Positions 42,253-55,101 of a DNA stretch of 64,000 bases are shown piece by piece (the first letter of the stretch is position 1; each line of letters begins with the position of its first letter). The position numbers and the translations under genes were made by a program. This DNA is from Colius striatus (Eukaryota; Chordata; Aves; Coliiformes; Coliidae), in the NCBI RefSeq assembly GCF_028858725.1, contig NC_084759.1, positions 91,074,889 to 91,138,888 on the forward strand. Direction: 5' to 3'. The notes under the pieces are model-generated. The model was not told the DNA's origin, searched no databases, and worked only from the letters and a program-made list of their open reading frames with translations.

Positions 42253-42903
42253 ACAGCGGGTTCCAGAACCAGAAACTTCCTGGCTACCTTGCTGGACTTC
42301 TCATCAGCAATGAGCACTGCCACTGCAAAGTCCTCAGCTGCCAGATGCTGTGCACCCCTGTGCTCTGTGCTGCCAGCAGGCTCAGGACGTGACACAGAGG
42401 GTCTCTAAAGGTGTGGCAGGGGAACATTTGCCACCAAGGATGTGTTTTCAGTGGGCAGTACTATTACTTGCCTGGTGTGACCCCACCTGTAACAGCTGGG
42501 CAGAGCCTGTGTTTTCTTTGGAAAAACTGATTTCACTTTGGGACAAAAGCAGCCTTTGATCTCTGGCTGCTGAAATGAGAAATTCCATGGACTCAGCCTG
42601 AAGTCCTTTGGGCTTGCATGAAGTTGGTCAATGGCAAAGCCTGCTCTCAGCACATATGTTTCTTCACAGATGTTGTTTCTGAAAAAAGCCATGCAGAAGC
42701 CTCAAGGGCTGTTAGAACAGCTGCTGAATCTCATCAGCACTTCTTGTATAGCATGGTTGCGGTTGAAGTGCCTTTGCCTATGAGCAAGGTGAGCTGAGAG
42801 CTGTAATGCAGATACCACAAGTCCTGGGGATGAATGGGAGGCAATGAGTCCGGGGATGTATGGGGATCTGTGCTCAGCTGATCCCAGCAGAACTGTCTGC
42901 ACC

Positions 42904-43690
42904 AGAGAATCATTGCATCATTTCAGTTGGAAACCATTTACATGATCCTGTGAAAAGACCTTTAAGACCTTCAAGCCCAACCGTTAACCTAACACTGCCA
43001 CATCCACCACTAAACCATGCCCCTAAGTGCCACATCTATCTGTCTTTTAAATACTTCCAGGGATGGTGACTCTACCGCTTCCCTGGGCAGCCTGTTCCAA
43101 GGCTTAACAACCCTTTCAGTTGCAATTTTTATTTCCTAATTTGCAATCTAAACTTTCCCAGGGCAACTAGAGGCTGTTTCCTTTTGTTCTGTAACTTAAT
43201 ACTTGGGAGAAGAGACTGACCCCTACATCACTATAACCCCCATTCCGGTAGCTGTAGAGAGTGATCCTGTGTCCTCTCAGCCTCCTCTTCTCCTGGCTAC
43301 ACAACCCCAGCTCCCTCAGCCATTCCTCATCAGATTTTTTCTCTAGGCTCTTCACCAGCTTTGTTGCCCATCTCTGGACACGCTCCAGCACCTCCATGTC
43401 CTTCTTGTAGTGAGGGGCTCAAAACTGAACACAGTAGTTGAGATGTGGCCTCACCAGTGCTGAGTACAGGGGGACAATCAGTTCCCTGATGGTCACACTA
43501 TTTCTGACACAAGCCAGGATGCCATTGGCCTTCTGGATAGTTCATATTCAGGAGGCTGTTGACCAAGATCGAGACCCACAGGTCCTTGCAGGGACCATTA
43601 CCTACAGTGATGTCCTCCTTCAGCCCAGGGTGCAGGCCACTCCCAGCATCTATACTCCATAGTGTAGCCCCAGGGAAGCAGCAGCCCCTG
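42904..43690 (-). repeat. CR1 LINE 3' fragment, antisense, diverged
   Basis: It runs from a degraded tail (GAATCATTGCATCATTTCAG) through CTTCCCTGGGCAGCCTGTTC and TCTCAGCCTCCTCTTCTCC to ATGCCATTGGCCTTCTGGAT. Confidence 0.9.
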
Positions 43691-45302
43691 ACCTCCTCAA
43701 AAGCCTTCTATGGAGGTAGAGCCAAGATAGGTTGCATCATGGGCTGGCAGGAAACAGCTACCTGCTGGGTGAATGCTGATGTGGCCATATATATATTTGT
43801 CACCAGGGGTAACAGAGTGTCCAAGATGGTCTGGTGCTGTGCCTTGGTATTTATTGTCACCATTTCATAGAGATCTGTGTTGTTACTGAGTAGTGATGCC
43901 TGCTGGAGTGGTTTCCTGCCGTTTTGGTTAACCAAAACCACAGATGCAGCCTCTTCCTTTAGAAAAAGTAAAAGCCCACAGGACATCTCTAGTTATCCCA
44001 CTGAAACATCTCCTGGAGAGACACTTGTTAGTGCTGGCACCAGTGTACTCCCAGCCCTCTCCCTTCCCTGGCCTCACCATATACCAGCACCCAGCTGTCT
44101 GAATCAGTGCCCAGCATACTGCCTATTCCCTTTTTCTGTCTCTGTTCTTATTTGTAGTCCCTTCGTCATTAGTTCCCACAGGACTATCAATAGCATATTT
44201 GTCTGACACAGACAGTTTCACTGCTGTAAATTCTCCACAGCCCATTGAGTAGAGACTTTTTAATTAGGTTTTAGAATTTTTCCATTAGCAAAGAGACACT
44301 GAGAATTCAGGTCTCACTTCTGAAAAGCAAAACATAATAGAGAGTGAAGACACTTGATTTACTGCAGTATTAACATTTTCTTCCTTGTTTTTATGGTCAT
44401 GAATCAATTGCTGTTTTACTATTGTGGACAGTGATGTGTTTGATAATTTGCTTCATTGTGCTACAAATGAGAGATTTAATCCAGTGAACCAAGGTAAGAA
44501 CCCTTTTGGGCTACTGAATTGTCTTTGTGACATATACAGAAAATGTGAACAGTATCTTTTACCATCAAAATTTGATTGCTTTCCTATTTGCACCAAAACC
44601 AGCTGTTTGTTCTCACTATTAAACAGCTTTTCTAGCTTTAGCACTCACTTTGCCTCAGAGATCTGAGATAAGGCCTCACTTGAAAGGGGAATAGACTAAG
44701 CTGGTGCTACCAGCTCTGCAAGTGTGAAACAGCAAAGCTGTGCTGCCTTCAGCCCTAAGCAACAGCCCCCATGGTCACAGCAAGAGGGCAAGGATTTGCT
44801 ACTGTTATACTCCCAGTTGCTGGGTATTCCAGACTCAGGGAAATCATGAACTAACAGTGACATTTTTTGTTTTTTAAAAAATCTGGATGGATTTTCTCTT
44901 CCTGGAACTGCTGCAAATTACTTTTTGTTGAGCTGACAGAGAGTTTGCTTGCTATCTGCCCCATCTGAAAATACCTTCTGATGGGGAAGAACTGTCACGG
45001 TGGTGTTATGGCGATGTTTTGCCAATGCAGTCCTTGCAAGTATTAAGCTTCTATTTCAAGCTACTCATCCTGACAAAACCTGAAAAGAATCCCACCCAAC
45101 TTTAACAAGCAATGTTTTAGTTCTGCTGGATCCATTTGATCCAGTGATTGCACCTCAGCTGTAGTCCAATGTGATACATCACCTTTCGTCCAGTTACATC
45201 AGGTAAGTAGGATGCAGCAAGAGCAGCCTTAGGTGCCATTTCATCTGCCATGGCATCCTACATCCCAGCTGGAGACCACTGACATTTGGATCTGAGCTAA
45301 AG

Positions 45303-45669
45303 AATCATAGAATCCTAGAATGATAGGGGTTGGAAAGGACCTTTAGAGGTCAACTAGTCCAACCCCCCTGCAGAAGCAGGTTCACGTAGATCAGGTCACA
45401 CAGGAACATGTCCACGCGGGTCTTGAAGACCTCCAAGGAAGGAGACTCCACATCCTCCCTGGGCAACCTGTGCCAGGGCTCCCTCACCTGAACAGTAAAA
45501 TAGTTTTTTTCTTATATTTAAATGGAACTTTTTGTGTTCCAGCTTCATCCCATTACCCCTTATCCTGTTGCTAGATACAATAGAAAAAATGGATGCCCCA
45601 ACCTCCTAACACCCACCATTTAGATATTTGTAAATATTAATGAGATCCTCCCCCAGTCTCCTCTTCTAA
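45303..45669 (-). repeat. CR1 LINE 3' fragment, antisense
   Basis: It starts AATCATAGAATCCTAGAATG and GGGTTGGAAAGGACCTTTAG and ends near CCCCAGTCTCCTCTTCTA. It is closely similar to the copy at 39530 but shorter. Confidence 0.94.
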
Positions 45670-46271
45670 AGTAAAAGGCATTTACAACTTCTTCAATGCT
45701 CTCACCTGCAGTAACATATTATAAAAAATACAGTGAAGAAAAATGTTCTTATTAAGATTTTAGTTTTAAGAGGAGGAAATATTTTTGTTCCCTTTTCTAT
45801 TCTTGCCTTAAATTTACAGGTCACTTCCCATGCTCACTGTCTTTAAAATCCTTAGAAGGAAGGTTTCAAAGAAAGTTTATAGCTAACCTTTTTTAAATTT
45901 CTTTTGAAATCTCTACTTTCTTCTTTCACTATTTTTTGTTAACTCCTTTGAAGAATATATATATAGAGAAAGGTGATTTTCCCCTGAAGCAGCTCTCCCA
46001 CTAATACTTATATACTCCTGCTAACACTAGAGCTTAATATTTCTCCCTCTATTTTTAACCACATTTAATTGGTACAGAAGAAATACTTCCTGGCCAGTAT
46101 TTTCTCCACTCATAGTCATCAACGAAAAGAGCAATTACTGAAACTTCCTAATAGCAGCAATTTTCTTGACTCCACTCTGCCCCCACTGTAGGTGATTTTT
46201 GCTAGTAGCCCAGCTGAGCCAGTCCAGGTCATGTTCTACTCTAATTTTTTTGCAGACCCTGACAGACTCTA

Positions 46272-46408
46272 CCTCCCTCTGAGCCTTCTCCAATCTTCAC
46301 TCTTACTTGGAGACAGCAGCTAAGGCAGTGATTTTTTGTGCCTCCCTCTGAGCCTTCTCCAGTTCTCACCCTTATTTGGAGATCACAGCTATGGCAGTGA
46401 CTTTTTGA
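46272..46408 (+). repeat. 69-bp tandem duplication
   Basis: Two head-to-tail units start at 46272 and 46341. Both open CCTCCCTCTGAGCCTTCTCC and end in GGCAGTGA followed by T-rich sequence, with about ten differences between them. Confidence 0.85.
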
Positions 46409-47618
46409 CATCTGATTTTGAAATAGCTGGGATAAAACTTCTCTGATATGACTCTATTGTCTCCCACTTGATGTCTTAGGATTACTTATTATTTCCTAGG
46501 TTTCTTGCTTCTCCTCTTTCAGGCATCTCCCATTTTTATTTCTGTCTTTAGCTATTTGTGCTAGAAATAATGTTACGGCCCTTTGCCTGCATTGCCTGGT
46601 TTTCAAAGTTTTGATCACCCACTGTTCCCATATCAGCAAGTGAGAACTACAGGTTTTTGTTTCATTTTTCATGCATTCTGAAAAATATTCAGTCCTCGAC
46701 ATGTCAGGTGAAAACCAGATTTCACCATCTGCTCTCAGAAGTTTCAAGTAAACTAAAAACGGAGCATTTACCTTTAGCTTGAAGGATTAATGGCTGTGAA
46801 GTTCTGCATGCTCCTATTTATGTTGATACTTGTTCTGTCATTAATGAGTTATGCTAAAATGATATCGAATGGGTAATATTTATCAGTTGTTCCATGGTGT
46901 TGCCCTCTGTGTTTGGAGCTGCTGTCTGGTTCAGTACCTCCTTGTCCCCCATACTGGGTGCAGGTGAGAGGTGTCGGCATGTTCATATCCCTTGCTGGCT
47001 GTGCCGTGGGCAATGCAATTGCACTGCACCTATAAGCCTCCCTTCCTCCCTCCTGCCAGTCACTGTGGGAGGGAACTGGCTCAGAAACTCTCCCCACCTC
47101 CCAAGTGGTGCCAGATTTGGGGCCTTCTTCTTGTAATTGCAACTAGCTCACAGGGCTGGGTTTTTCTTTGAGTTTTTGCTGAGTTTCAGAAGCATCTGCA
47201 AAACTCCACCCATCACAGCATTTCCTGTTCTCCAAACTAGGACATTTTTGCCAGATTCATTATTGAAAACAAACTAGAGTATCTTGGGTTTAAGCTCGCA
47301 ACTTTCACCTGGTGATTAAAGTCATCAGTTTTTGTGAGTTTGAAAAGATCCTCCTAAAAAATGATGAAAATCAAAAAATACAATGATAAAATCAAATGAT
47401 CCACCAAATGAAGGTAAATCCATCGCTAGCCCAGCTCTCCATGCCATGCATGGTCAGTTAAAGGTGATTATAGGAAAGCTTCAAGAAGGACTAGAGAGAA
47501 TACAGTCACACGTCATGTTCTTCTTGCTTAGAACTGCTGCCTCATCATTTTATTTAGTGCCTTCTGGTTGTTGTATTCTGAGAAATTATGAGTAACATCT
47601 GCTCAAGTCTAGCCAGAC

Positions 47619-48590
47619 ACAGGCAGTGATACTTTCACAGAATATTCTTCCAACCTCCAGTGATTTGCAGCTTAAATATTTTCTGAGAGGGACTTATAGT
47701 CTGGGGATTTAATATGCTCAAACAATCTTTCTTTGATGAGTTCATCCAATTACTTTTCAGACCTATGTGAAGTTTTAGCATCCACAGCATCCTGTAGTAG
47801 AGAGCTCCACAGCTGAACTGCATTTTCCTCATGCAGTTAGCACAGAATCATCTTCCTTCTCATGCTTCTAAACTATCACTCCAGCTTTTATATTAGATGA
47901 GACAACGAGCTCTGCCTCTCGTGTGGAGCTTGCAGCCTGAAGAGAGCTAATGTACGTAGTCATTTCTGGTGTGGATGCCGTCCCACATTGCTGTCCCTGT
48001 CACAGGAACTTTTACAGGCTGAGACTGAGAACACAGCATGAAAAAGTGGATGTACCATAGATTTCTGAGGTGGCATAACACTGTGAATCTGTGTGATTCT
48101 CTATCACTTGCCAAATAATTGTTAACCTGCCACTTGCTTCTCTGACGGTTGCTAAGCACTGAGCTGGTGTTTTCATAAAACTGTCTGTTATTCTCCATAT
48201 GCTTATGTCATACTTACATCGTACTTGCATGTGCCTGAGTGATCATAGTCATCTCAGGGCCCATTATTTTATTTGAAAAGGTGGGACTGCTCCTTTCCCA
48301 GATGTGCATCTCTTCATATTTACAGACTCTAAGCACCACCTGCCATCTTATTCTGCCACCACTCAGTTTTGCACAATCCATCTGAGCAACTGACTTATAT
48401 CTTTACTACCACAGAAATTTGTTGTCAACAAATTTTCCCCACTCACCTCTTCTCCCAAATGGTTTATGAGCTTGTTAAGCTGCAAAGGTCCAGCATAGCT
48501 CCCTGTAGGACCCTCCTCATGACCGCTCCCATTGAAAACTGTTCACTGGCTCCTGCCCTCTGCTTTTACCCTGTTATTTATTCAGGAGAG
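47619..48590 (-). repeat. Ancient CR1/L3-type LINE remnant, antisense
   Basis: Blocks such as CATCCACAGCATCCTGTAGT and AGAGCTCCACAGCTGAACTG (about 47780-47820), and the GGACC...CCTGTTATTTATTC end at about 48510-48585, recall an old vertebrate CR1-related LINE. Divergence is high and boundaries are rough. Confidence 0.5.
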
Positions 48591-48772
48591 GGTTATTAAG
48601 CATTGTAATGGACTACCCAGGGAGATGGAAGAGTCACCATCCCTGGAGATATTTAAAAGATGCATAGATGAGATGCTAAGGGATATGATTTAGTGGTGGG
48701 TTTTTCAGCATTAGGTTAGTGGTTGATCTTAAAGGTCTTTTCCAACCAAAATGATTCGATGTTTCTATGAAA
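48590..48772 (+). repeat. CR1 LINE 3' fragment, sense
   Basis: It contains GGAGATATTTAAAAGATGCA, TTAGTGGTTGATCTTAAAGG and TTTTCCAACCAAAATGATTC and ends in a CR1 tail. It abuts the older LINE remnant on its left. Confidence 0.85.
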
Positions 48773-48999
48773 ACTTCCCCATCTGTCCTGTGAAAACTTA
48801 CTTTCTGAGATCCTACAGTCTTCAAAATCTTGATTTCATAGCTCATTGCTCCTATGAAACGGAGTTTTTTCAGCACTGTTCTTTTTAACTTGGGGCAACT
48901 AAGATGTCACAAAGTGCTGCAGGCGTGGGAAAAGCAGGGATTGAGGCAGTATCAAAATTCTGTTTGCCACTTTGTACTCGGTCCCTTTCTTAATAACTA

Positions 49000-49345
49000 C
49001 AGAAAAATTCAATTTGCCTTTCTGACATTTTGAATACGTGGCCTATCCATAGTGATGCGAAGGTAGGTGAGCAACAATAATTAATTTGCAGTCCATATTT
49101 GTGTTTATATAATTAGGTTACTCTTCCTCCATGCACTTTACTTCGCACTTACCCACCCTGCTTTTGATTTGCCATTTGTCACCCAGTCAATCTTGCAAGA
49201 TATTTCTCCAATTATTATTACCTGCACTTTCGAAAAAACATGAAAAATAATTCTGAATCATCAGCATGTTCATCACCTCATTATTCACCAAGATTTCCAG
49301 ACCACTTATGAGTATGTTGAACAGGAAAAATCCTCTCCTTTATGT
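49000..49345 (-). repeat. Second ancient CR1/L3-type LINE remnant, antisense
   Basis: GCCATTTGTCACCCAGTCAA, CCAGACCACTTATGAGTATG and TTGAACAGG recall the same kind of old LINE internal region. Boundaries are rough. Confidence 0.5.
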
Positions 49346-51700
49346 TTGCTAGCTCTGTCTCTGATTTTAAAAGAAGTTATTTGTTTAACTCTTTATGATT
49401 TTACTTTCCTGCAATCAGGTGCAGGTTCTTTTCCCGTTTTCTTCATCTGGCTTTAAAAAAAAATGTCCTTTTTTTTCTTCTGGTAGCTTTCTTTACCCTG
49501 CCATTTAACTATTCTGGGTCTATATGTGTGCCTGAGGACATCCTTTTCACATTTTCTTGTTTGATGGCAAATCTTTACTCTGAGGCTTTCACATTGTGTT
49601 TTTAAATAGCACCCTACTGTTTGTGAACATTTCACCTATTTTACTTCCTTTAAGTTGCATTTAATAAGCCTACTTGGTTCATATGTTTCCCTTTTTAGAA
49701 GATAATAGATCAGGATTTGGGTTTTTTTATTGTTTGGGGCACGGTAGACCGGAATGCATCATGACTGCTGTCACAAAGGGACCGTTAAATGGCTGCATCT
49801 TGAACCAGAACTGAATTTCTCAGGCACAGTTCAAGTGTTTCTTCCTCTGGGTCACTGCAAAATTGATGAGGTCTAGAAAAGTATACATTAATATATCTCA
49901 GGTAGTTGAGTTTTTCAAAGCAGTAGATCTCAATGATTACTTTGAACTGACTATTGCCAGAATTAAGATGTAGGGGGCTTTATGTTTTTGAGCCGAATGT
50001 GTGATTTGGTAGATATAACATCCTGATTTTGGAACTTTTTTGTGCTAACTCATCTAGTAAAGATATGTGGGAGGCTAACAGCCTTCTCCCTCATTTACAC
50101 AGGAAATGTCAGGGTTAGCTCATTGCTCCTAAGCATGGAACAACATCTCTTATATAACAGGTAGTCACCTCTTATTCCTGCTGCATTCTTTTTCCTCCTC
50201 ATTAACAGCTCAATTCTTCTTTCTCATTCTGAAATTCCTTCTCCAGACCTGTTCGGATTTTGGTCCCACAGAGAGTGAGTTTAGTAACTTGGGGAGACAA
50301 AAAGTAATGGGGGACTGCCTGCTGCAGTAACCTACATCCAGACTTTGGTGTACATGAGGGTCACAAAGTTTCCCTTTATATCCTATTTCTCTTGAAAATA
50401 GGATATTTCTCCTGAAATAGGTTCTAGGCTCTCTCTTCTCCATGCCTCCCCTGTTTTATCCAGTGACACATATCTGCCCCTGTTTAGATGGCTGATGTTT
50501 TTATACAACAGGTTTCTCTGTAGCATGGCTTGGAAAAGTAAGCCAGGCAGCAACTATGCAACTGGAGCACTGCAAAACTTTTGGCTGAACTCCTAGGGCT
50601 TACATATATTAATGAATGTTTTGGTTTGGTTTGGTTTGTTTTTTTCCAAAATCTCATCTGTCCTATTTTTCAGTCCATGTTTAACAACATGTGTGGTTTC
50701 AAGCTTTACAGCCTGGCATGTTATAGTTAAATCTGGATGTGTTTTCCCAAATATGGCCTTTTTCAGCTTCCTTGTGAAAAATTGCTTGCATGACTGCTTC
50801 TGAAATGGGGGCCACTCTGAAAGAAAAAAAGACAACCCCAGTTTGTGCCCAGTAAGGGGTGACCAAGGCTGTGCACAGACACCTCCAAGTTGCAGCCCAG
50901 CTCCTGACCGCTTTGTGGAAAACAAAATTTTTGAGCATATTTTACAACAAACCTGTATCAAAATCCAACATGGTTAAACACCTTACACACACACTCAAAA
51001 TATTGACCTTTAAGCTTCGAAAACATGGGGATTGCCTACATGTGCCAGAAAATAACCTCTGCTAGGGAGCCCTGTACAAATCTGAGGTCATGGTGTTTGC
51101 TACAGACACTGAGCTGTGAATCTTACTGAGAATTTCTTCCTGTTACTTTTGCTTCTGTTCAAATATGTGCCTTTGCACAATCTCAACAACCTACTGTCCT
51201 CTTGAAATTCCCAGAAGTGTTTGGCACAGAAATAAATGAGTACAGGCTCAGGACAGGAAGGAACATTAGAAACTGATTGCAATATCCCTCAAAGATTCTA
51301 CTAATTTACACCAGGGACTAGGGAGGATTGGAATGATTTCTGCTATTAGCCCAGGATCTCTGTTGCGTGCAGAAACCTGAAGCTCCATGTTCAGTCCCTT
51401 ATTTTATTTATATTTACTTATCTTTCTTTATTTTTTCTAGGCTTTATCAGGAGCAGCAAGGAAGTTCATCACTGTACCATGCCTTGCAAGTGGGGATGTG
51501 CTTATTGAAAACACAAGGGTCTACAGGACAGTAGCTGGCAGAGACCTACATCCCTGATTCCATCCATAGCATCTTGTCCAGAGATGCCTGCTGAGATAAA
51601 AGTCCTCTACCCCTAATGCAGGTACCCTGTGTAGACACACACAGGGATGGTTTGTGTTGGTGTAGTACACAAATCACCAAACTTGATGTGGTAAAGCATT
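49346..51700. other. Intergenic stretch without recognised gene
   Basis: AT-rich DNA with a GGTTT-type short repeat at about 50620-50640. Open frames up to 122 codons (50593-50961, minus strand) show no family likeness. Confidence 0.5.
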
Positions 51701-51785
51701 GAATCATAGAATTATTTTGGTTGGAAAAGACCTTTAAGATCACCAAGTCCAAGCACTGCCAAGCCCACTACTAAACCATGTCCAC
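51700..51785 (-). repeat. CR1 LINE 3' tail, antisense, short
   Basis: AATCATAGAATTATTTTGGT followed by TGGAAAAGACCTTTAAGATC. Confidence 0.85.
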
Positions 51786-54700
51786 ATGGACAGCCTCACA
51801 GCATGGTCCTATGGGCTCCAAGAAAAGTACACTCTGAGAAATACATACTTTAAATATTGTGGTCCTACAGGCCATAGCACAATGGAGAGCAAGGTGCCTG
51901 TGCTGCCCATACATGACATCACGTCCCATGTACCTCCAAAACTGATGAAGGAAAGGAGATGTGTCAGGACACTCGTGGCCGTCATGAAGCAAGGCAGACA
52001 GTAAGCCTGGTAATAAGGGGAGACTACTACTCATTGCAGTGGTCTCTAGAAACATTCTCATTAAAAAACAGTATTGCAGTGAGTGAGTGGCATGTAGTGA
52101 AGGTCATCTAAGAGATGTTGTCAGACTATCCCTCTGAGTCCCTCCTCCTGCTGAGTGCTCATCACACAATTGGAAGGAGCAAAATTGCCAAAGACTCCTC
52201 CCTCTTTTGTCTCTGATTTTTTTTTTCCTTTATGGTAATATACTGTAGGGAGCACTCAAAACTTAGGATTTATTTTGTGGGCTTACATACAGTGGTGTTG
52301 ACCTCCTGACAGATTTCTCAGGTCATCACTCATCCCACTAAAGGAAATTCCCGTTAGGACAGAAAACTCCATCTAGGGTGAAAAACTAAGTTGTTGTGTT
52401 CTTTGTTTTAAAGTGAAAAGAAAAACCTAATAAAATGGCCATATCCCTTAAAAGTTGTGCAGGATAAAAAGTTGCAGCCTGTTACTGACACAAGGCAAGA
52501 AGGTCTGTACCAGACATGGTGATTTCCCCATTTGCTTGCTGGGAAAGAAATGAGAACAACACAGTCCAGCTAGAAGCATATGGGACTGGAGGAGAGTGGT
52601 AAGGGAGGACGTGGAGGCTGGAGAGAAAAGGAAAGAACCCTCCAAATCTCTTGTGGCCATGGATACTTGCAGAACCTGGTCATCCTACACCAAGTCACCA
52701 GAAGGTCTAGGTAGGTGCCAGTCTCAGAAGAGGAAACACATTTAGAGGGAAACCCCAGATAATTTTCAAGGCTTTGCTATATAAACATATTAAAGATCTT
52801 AAAGTAATCCGCTGGCAGAAAGCAAGAAGCTTATTTCTTTTGGTGTGTTTGTTTTAAGATGCCAATCAAACGGTCTTTCCGCAGCAAAAACGCAGTCGTA
52901 GATTTGCCTTTGTGCACATAGTTGGGATCAGGTCCAAGAGGTGACAGGCAACAGATAAGGACTTAATTAATGTCCAACAAGAAGCAGGAGTGACGAATGT
53001 TATCGACAGCTTCACCTGACTCATGTGATGGGCTGATAATCTATTGAGAACTCCACGGAGGTCTGAAAACAGCATGTTTCCCCTCTTGGGATGACTGCTT
53101 TCCTCTCACGCACAGACAATATTTCAGCCAGTTTCATTCCCTGCACAGTGAGAAGAATGCTGATGGAGAAATGACTTGGCTGGACTAGGCATCACGATGG
53201 GTCTTGAGGAGCACTGTTGATGTTACCTGTAAGGAGAAAACTGGATTTTTAAGTTTTAAGACACATTTTCTCCCAGTGATGGAGGTAAAGGGTGTTATGT
53301 GAACTGCCGAGTTCTGGAACATAGTCCTCTTCTGCTTGCAGCTTGCTATCTTGTGAGATAAAGGATACACAAAATGCCTGGTTTATGAATCATGACTTTC
53401 TATGAGCAGTGCCAGCAATATATTAAATAGAGATGGACACAAAGTCCATAAAGTAATAAGTAAGTTAAACAGCAGGAAAATGAGCTTTATTATTTTTACC
53501 CTTCTAGACCAAAATCCACCTTGCAGGGTTTAAACTATTTTTCACCCAATCAATTATCTTCAAAATGCAACTACATAAGTTAAAAGTTCTCTCTTTGAAA
53601 TTTGTCAAGGAAAGAGGCATAAACCGAACTTCAACATAGTAAAGACATGGAGGCATAATTTTGTCATAGATTGGAAAAAAAAAAAAGCATTGAGTCCCTT
53701 TTTTGGTGATGAACAGCAAGAATTCCTTGGTGATTTTCTCATGGGAAAAGGAATACTGTAGAGCACCGCAATGGCTGTGGCTGGCCCTGTCTGCTCTGTG
53801 GGTGTCTCCTTTGGGAAAGGTGCAGAGATGGTGCCACCCATCTTACTGCTTGTCTCTCCATCCTTGCTTCTGTTCAAGTGTTGGGAAGCAGCTAGAAGTT
53901 AAGAAAAGTTACAGTAAATGGTGGAAAAATGTCAAAAAATATTATTAAATTCTGAATGGGCAGTCCAAGTCCCAAGGCTTGTTGTTCTGAAACAGTCCAA
54001 AGGCTGCCTTAGAGGCCACCTTGGAAACAAAGAGAAAAACAATTGGAAAATTAATAGGTCAGATGTGGTGCTTCAGAAGTTTGATTTTTTGGAAACCATG
54101 TGCCTGTGGTGTTGGATGGATTGTGAAGCAATACACCACTTCATCGACTGGACAGGGGGGATGAACGCAGCCCCCATCACGGCCTCCCCGTGACATAACC
54201 TGCAGACTCGGATGGCGTCTGCTCCAGAAACACGACCTTCCTTCTTGCCCAGGATAGTAACTCCAAAATATCATTTGGGACACCTAGGTCTAGCCCCCGG
54301 ACAAGCACAGTGCCTGTTGGTCAGGCTGAGATCATAGATAAACTCCCCTTTCCTTCTTGAGTCTCTTTAAGCTGTTATCGCTCTTGGATTTTTGGGAGGT
54401 TGGTTTATTTTCCAGATCTTACTTTTCCTATTTCAAACTGGTGCAAATTGCCTCATGTGTGGAAACGAATGGCAGCCCCAGGAGGGTCCAGTCTTTCACA
54501 GTCACACCTTCCACTTTCCATATTTGTATGTTTCTTCAGCTGAATGGTTTCTCCTGTGGTCTCTTGAAGCTTACAGGAGCTTCTTTACCTATCTCAGAGT
54601 AAGTATAACCAAAACCTTGAGGTCAGGAAAAAACTGAGGCAGAAAAGACACACTTAGATAGGAAATGTATGTACACGTTTCTCAATAGTGACAACCATTT

Positions 54701-54960
54701 AAAGCTGCCCAGAGGTTCAAAATACTCTAATGGCAATAAAATCAACTGAGGCTACCATAGGCACCCAGCAGCATCCATGTAATTGATACCTATCTATAGG
54801 TACGTAATATATATGGGATCAACAGCTCATGGAAGCCTAGCAGTTTATCTCAAAATCTACATGGCAACATTTCCTAACTAAACAAAAGAAAACCCAACCT
54901 CTGGGTAAAGCATCGGATGGAACAATGTTATCAAGCCTCACCGAACAAACACAAGGAGCT
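51786..54960. other. Upstream flank of TFF2
   Basis: About 3.2 kb with no recognised gene or repeat. It probably holds the distal control region of TFF2, but I cannot name binding sites with confidence. Confidence 0.4.
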
Positions 54961-54967
54961 TATAAAA
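54961..54967 (+). promoter_or_regulatory. TATA box of TFF2
   Basis: TATAAAA 59 bp before the TFF2 ATG, so transcription should start near 54990 with a short leader. Confidence 0.8.
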
Positions 54968-55019
54968 TGAGCTGCTCCCAGAAAAGCAGCACCTCTCCTC
55001 TGCCTGCTTTCCAACAGCA

Positions 55020-55101
55020 ATGGATCTCAAAGTGATCTGTGTTTTCTCCATCGTCCTTGTGGTAGCCCTCAGCACCTTGGCAGAGGGAAACAGACCACCA
55101 A
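55020..55101 (+). CDS. TFF2: TFF2 exon 1: signal peptide
   Basis: MDLKVICVFSIVLVVALSTL then AEGNRPP. Donor GTAAGT begins at 55102. Phase 1 end. Confidence 0.96.

Noticed and set aside
44432-44493. Exon-like piece with CAG before it and GTAAGA after it, encoding a cysteine-containing frame
   Set aside because: It needs phase 2 while the only nearby signal exon gives phase 1, in which frame it meets a stop. No family match.
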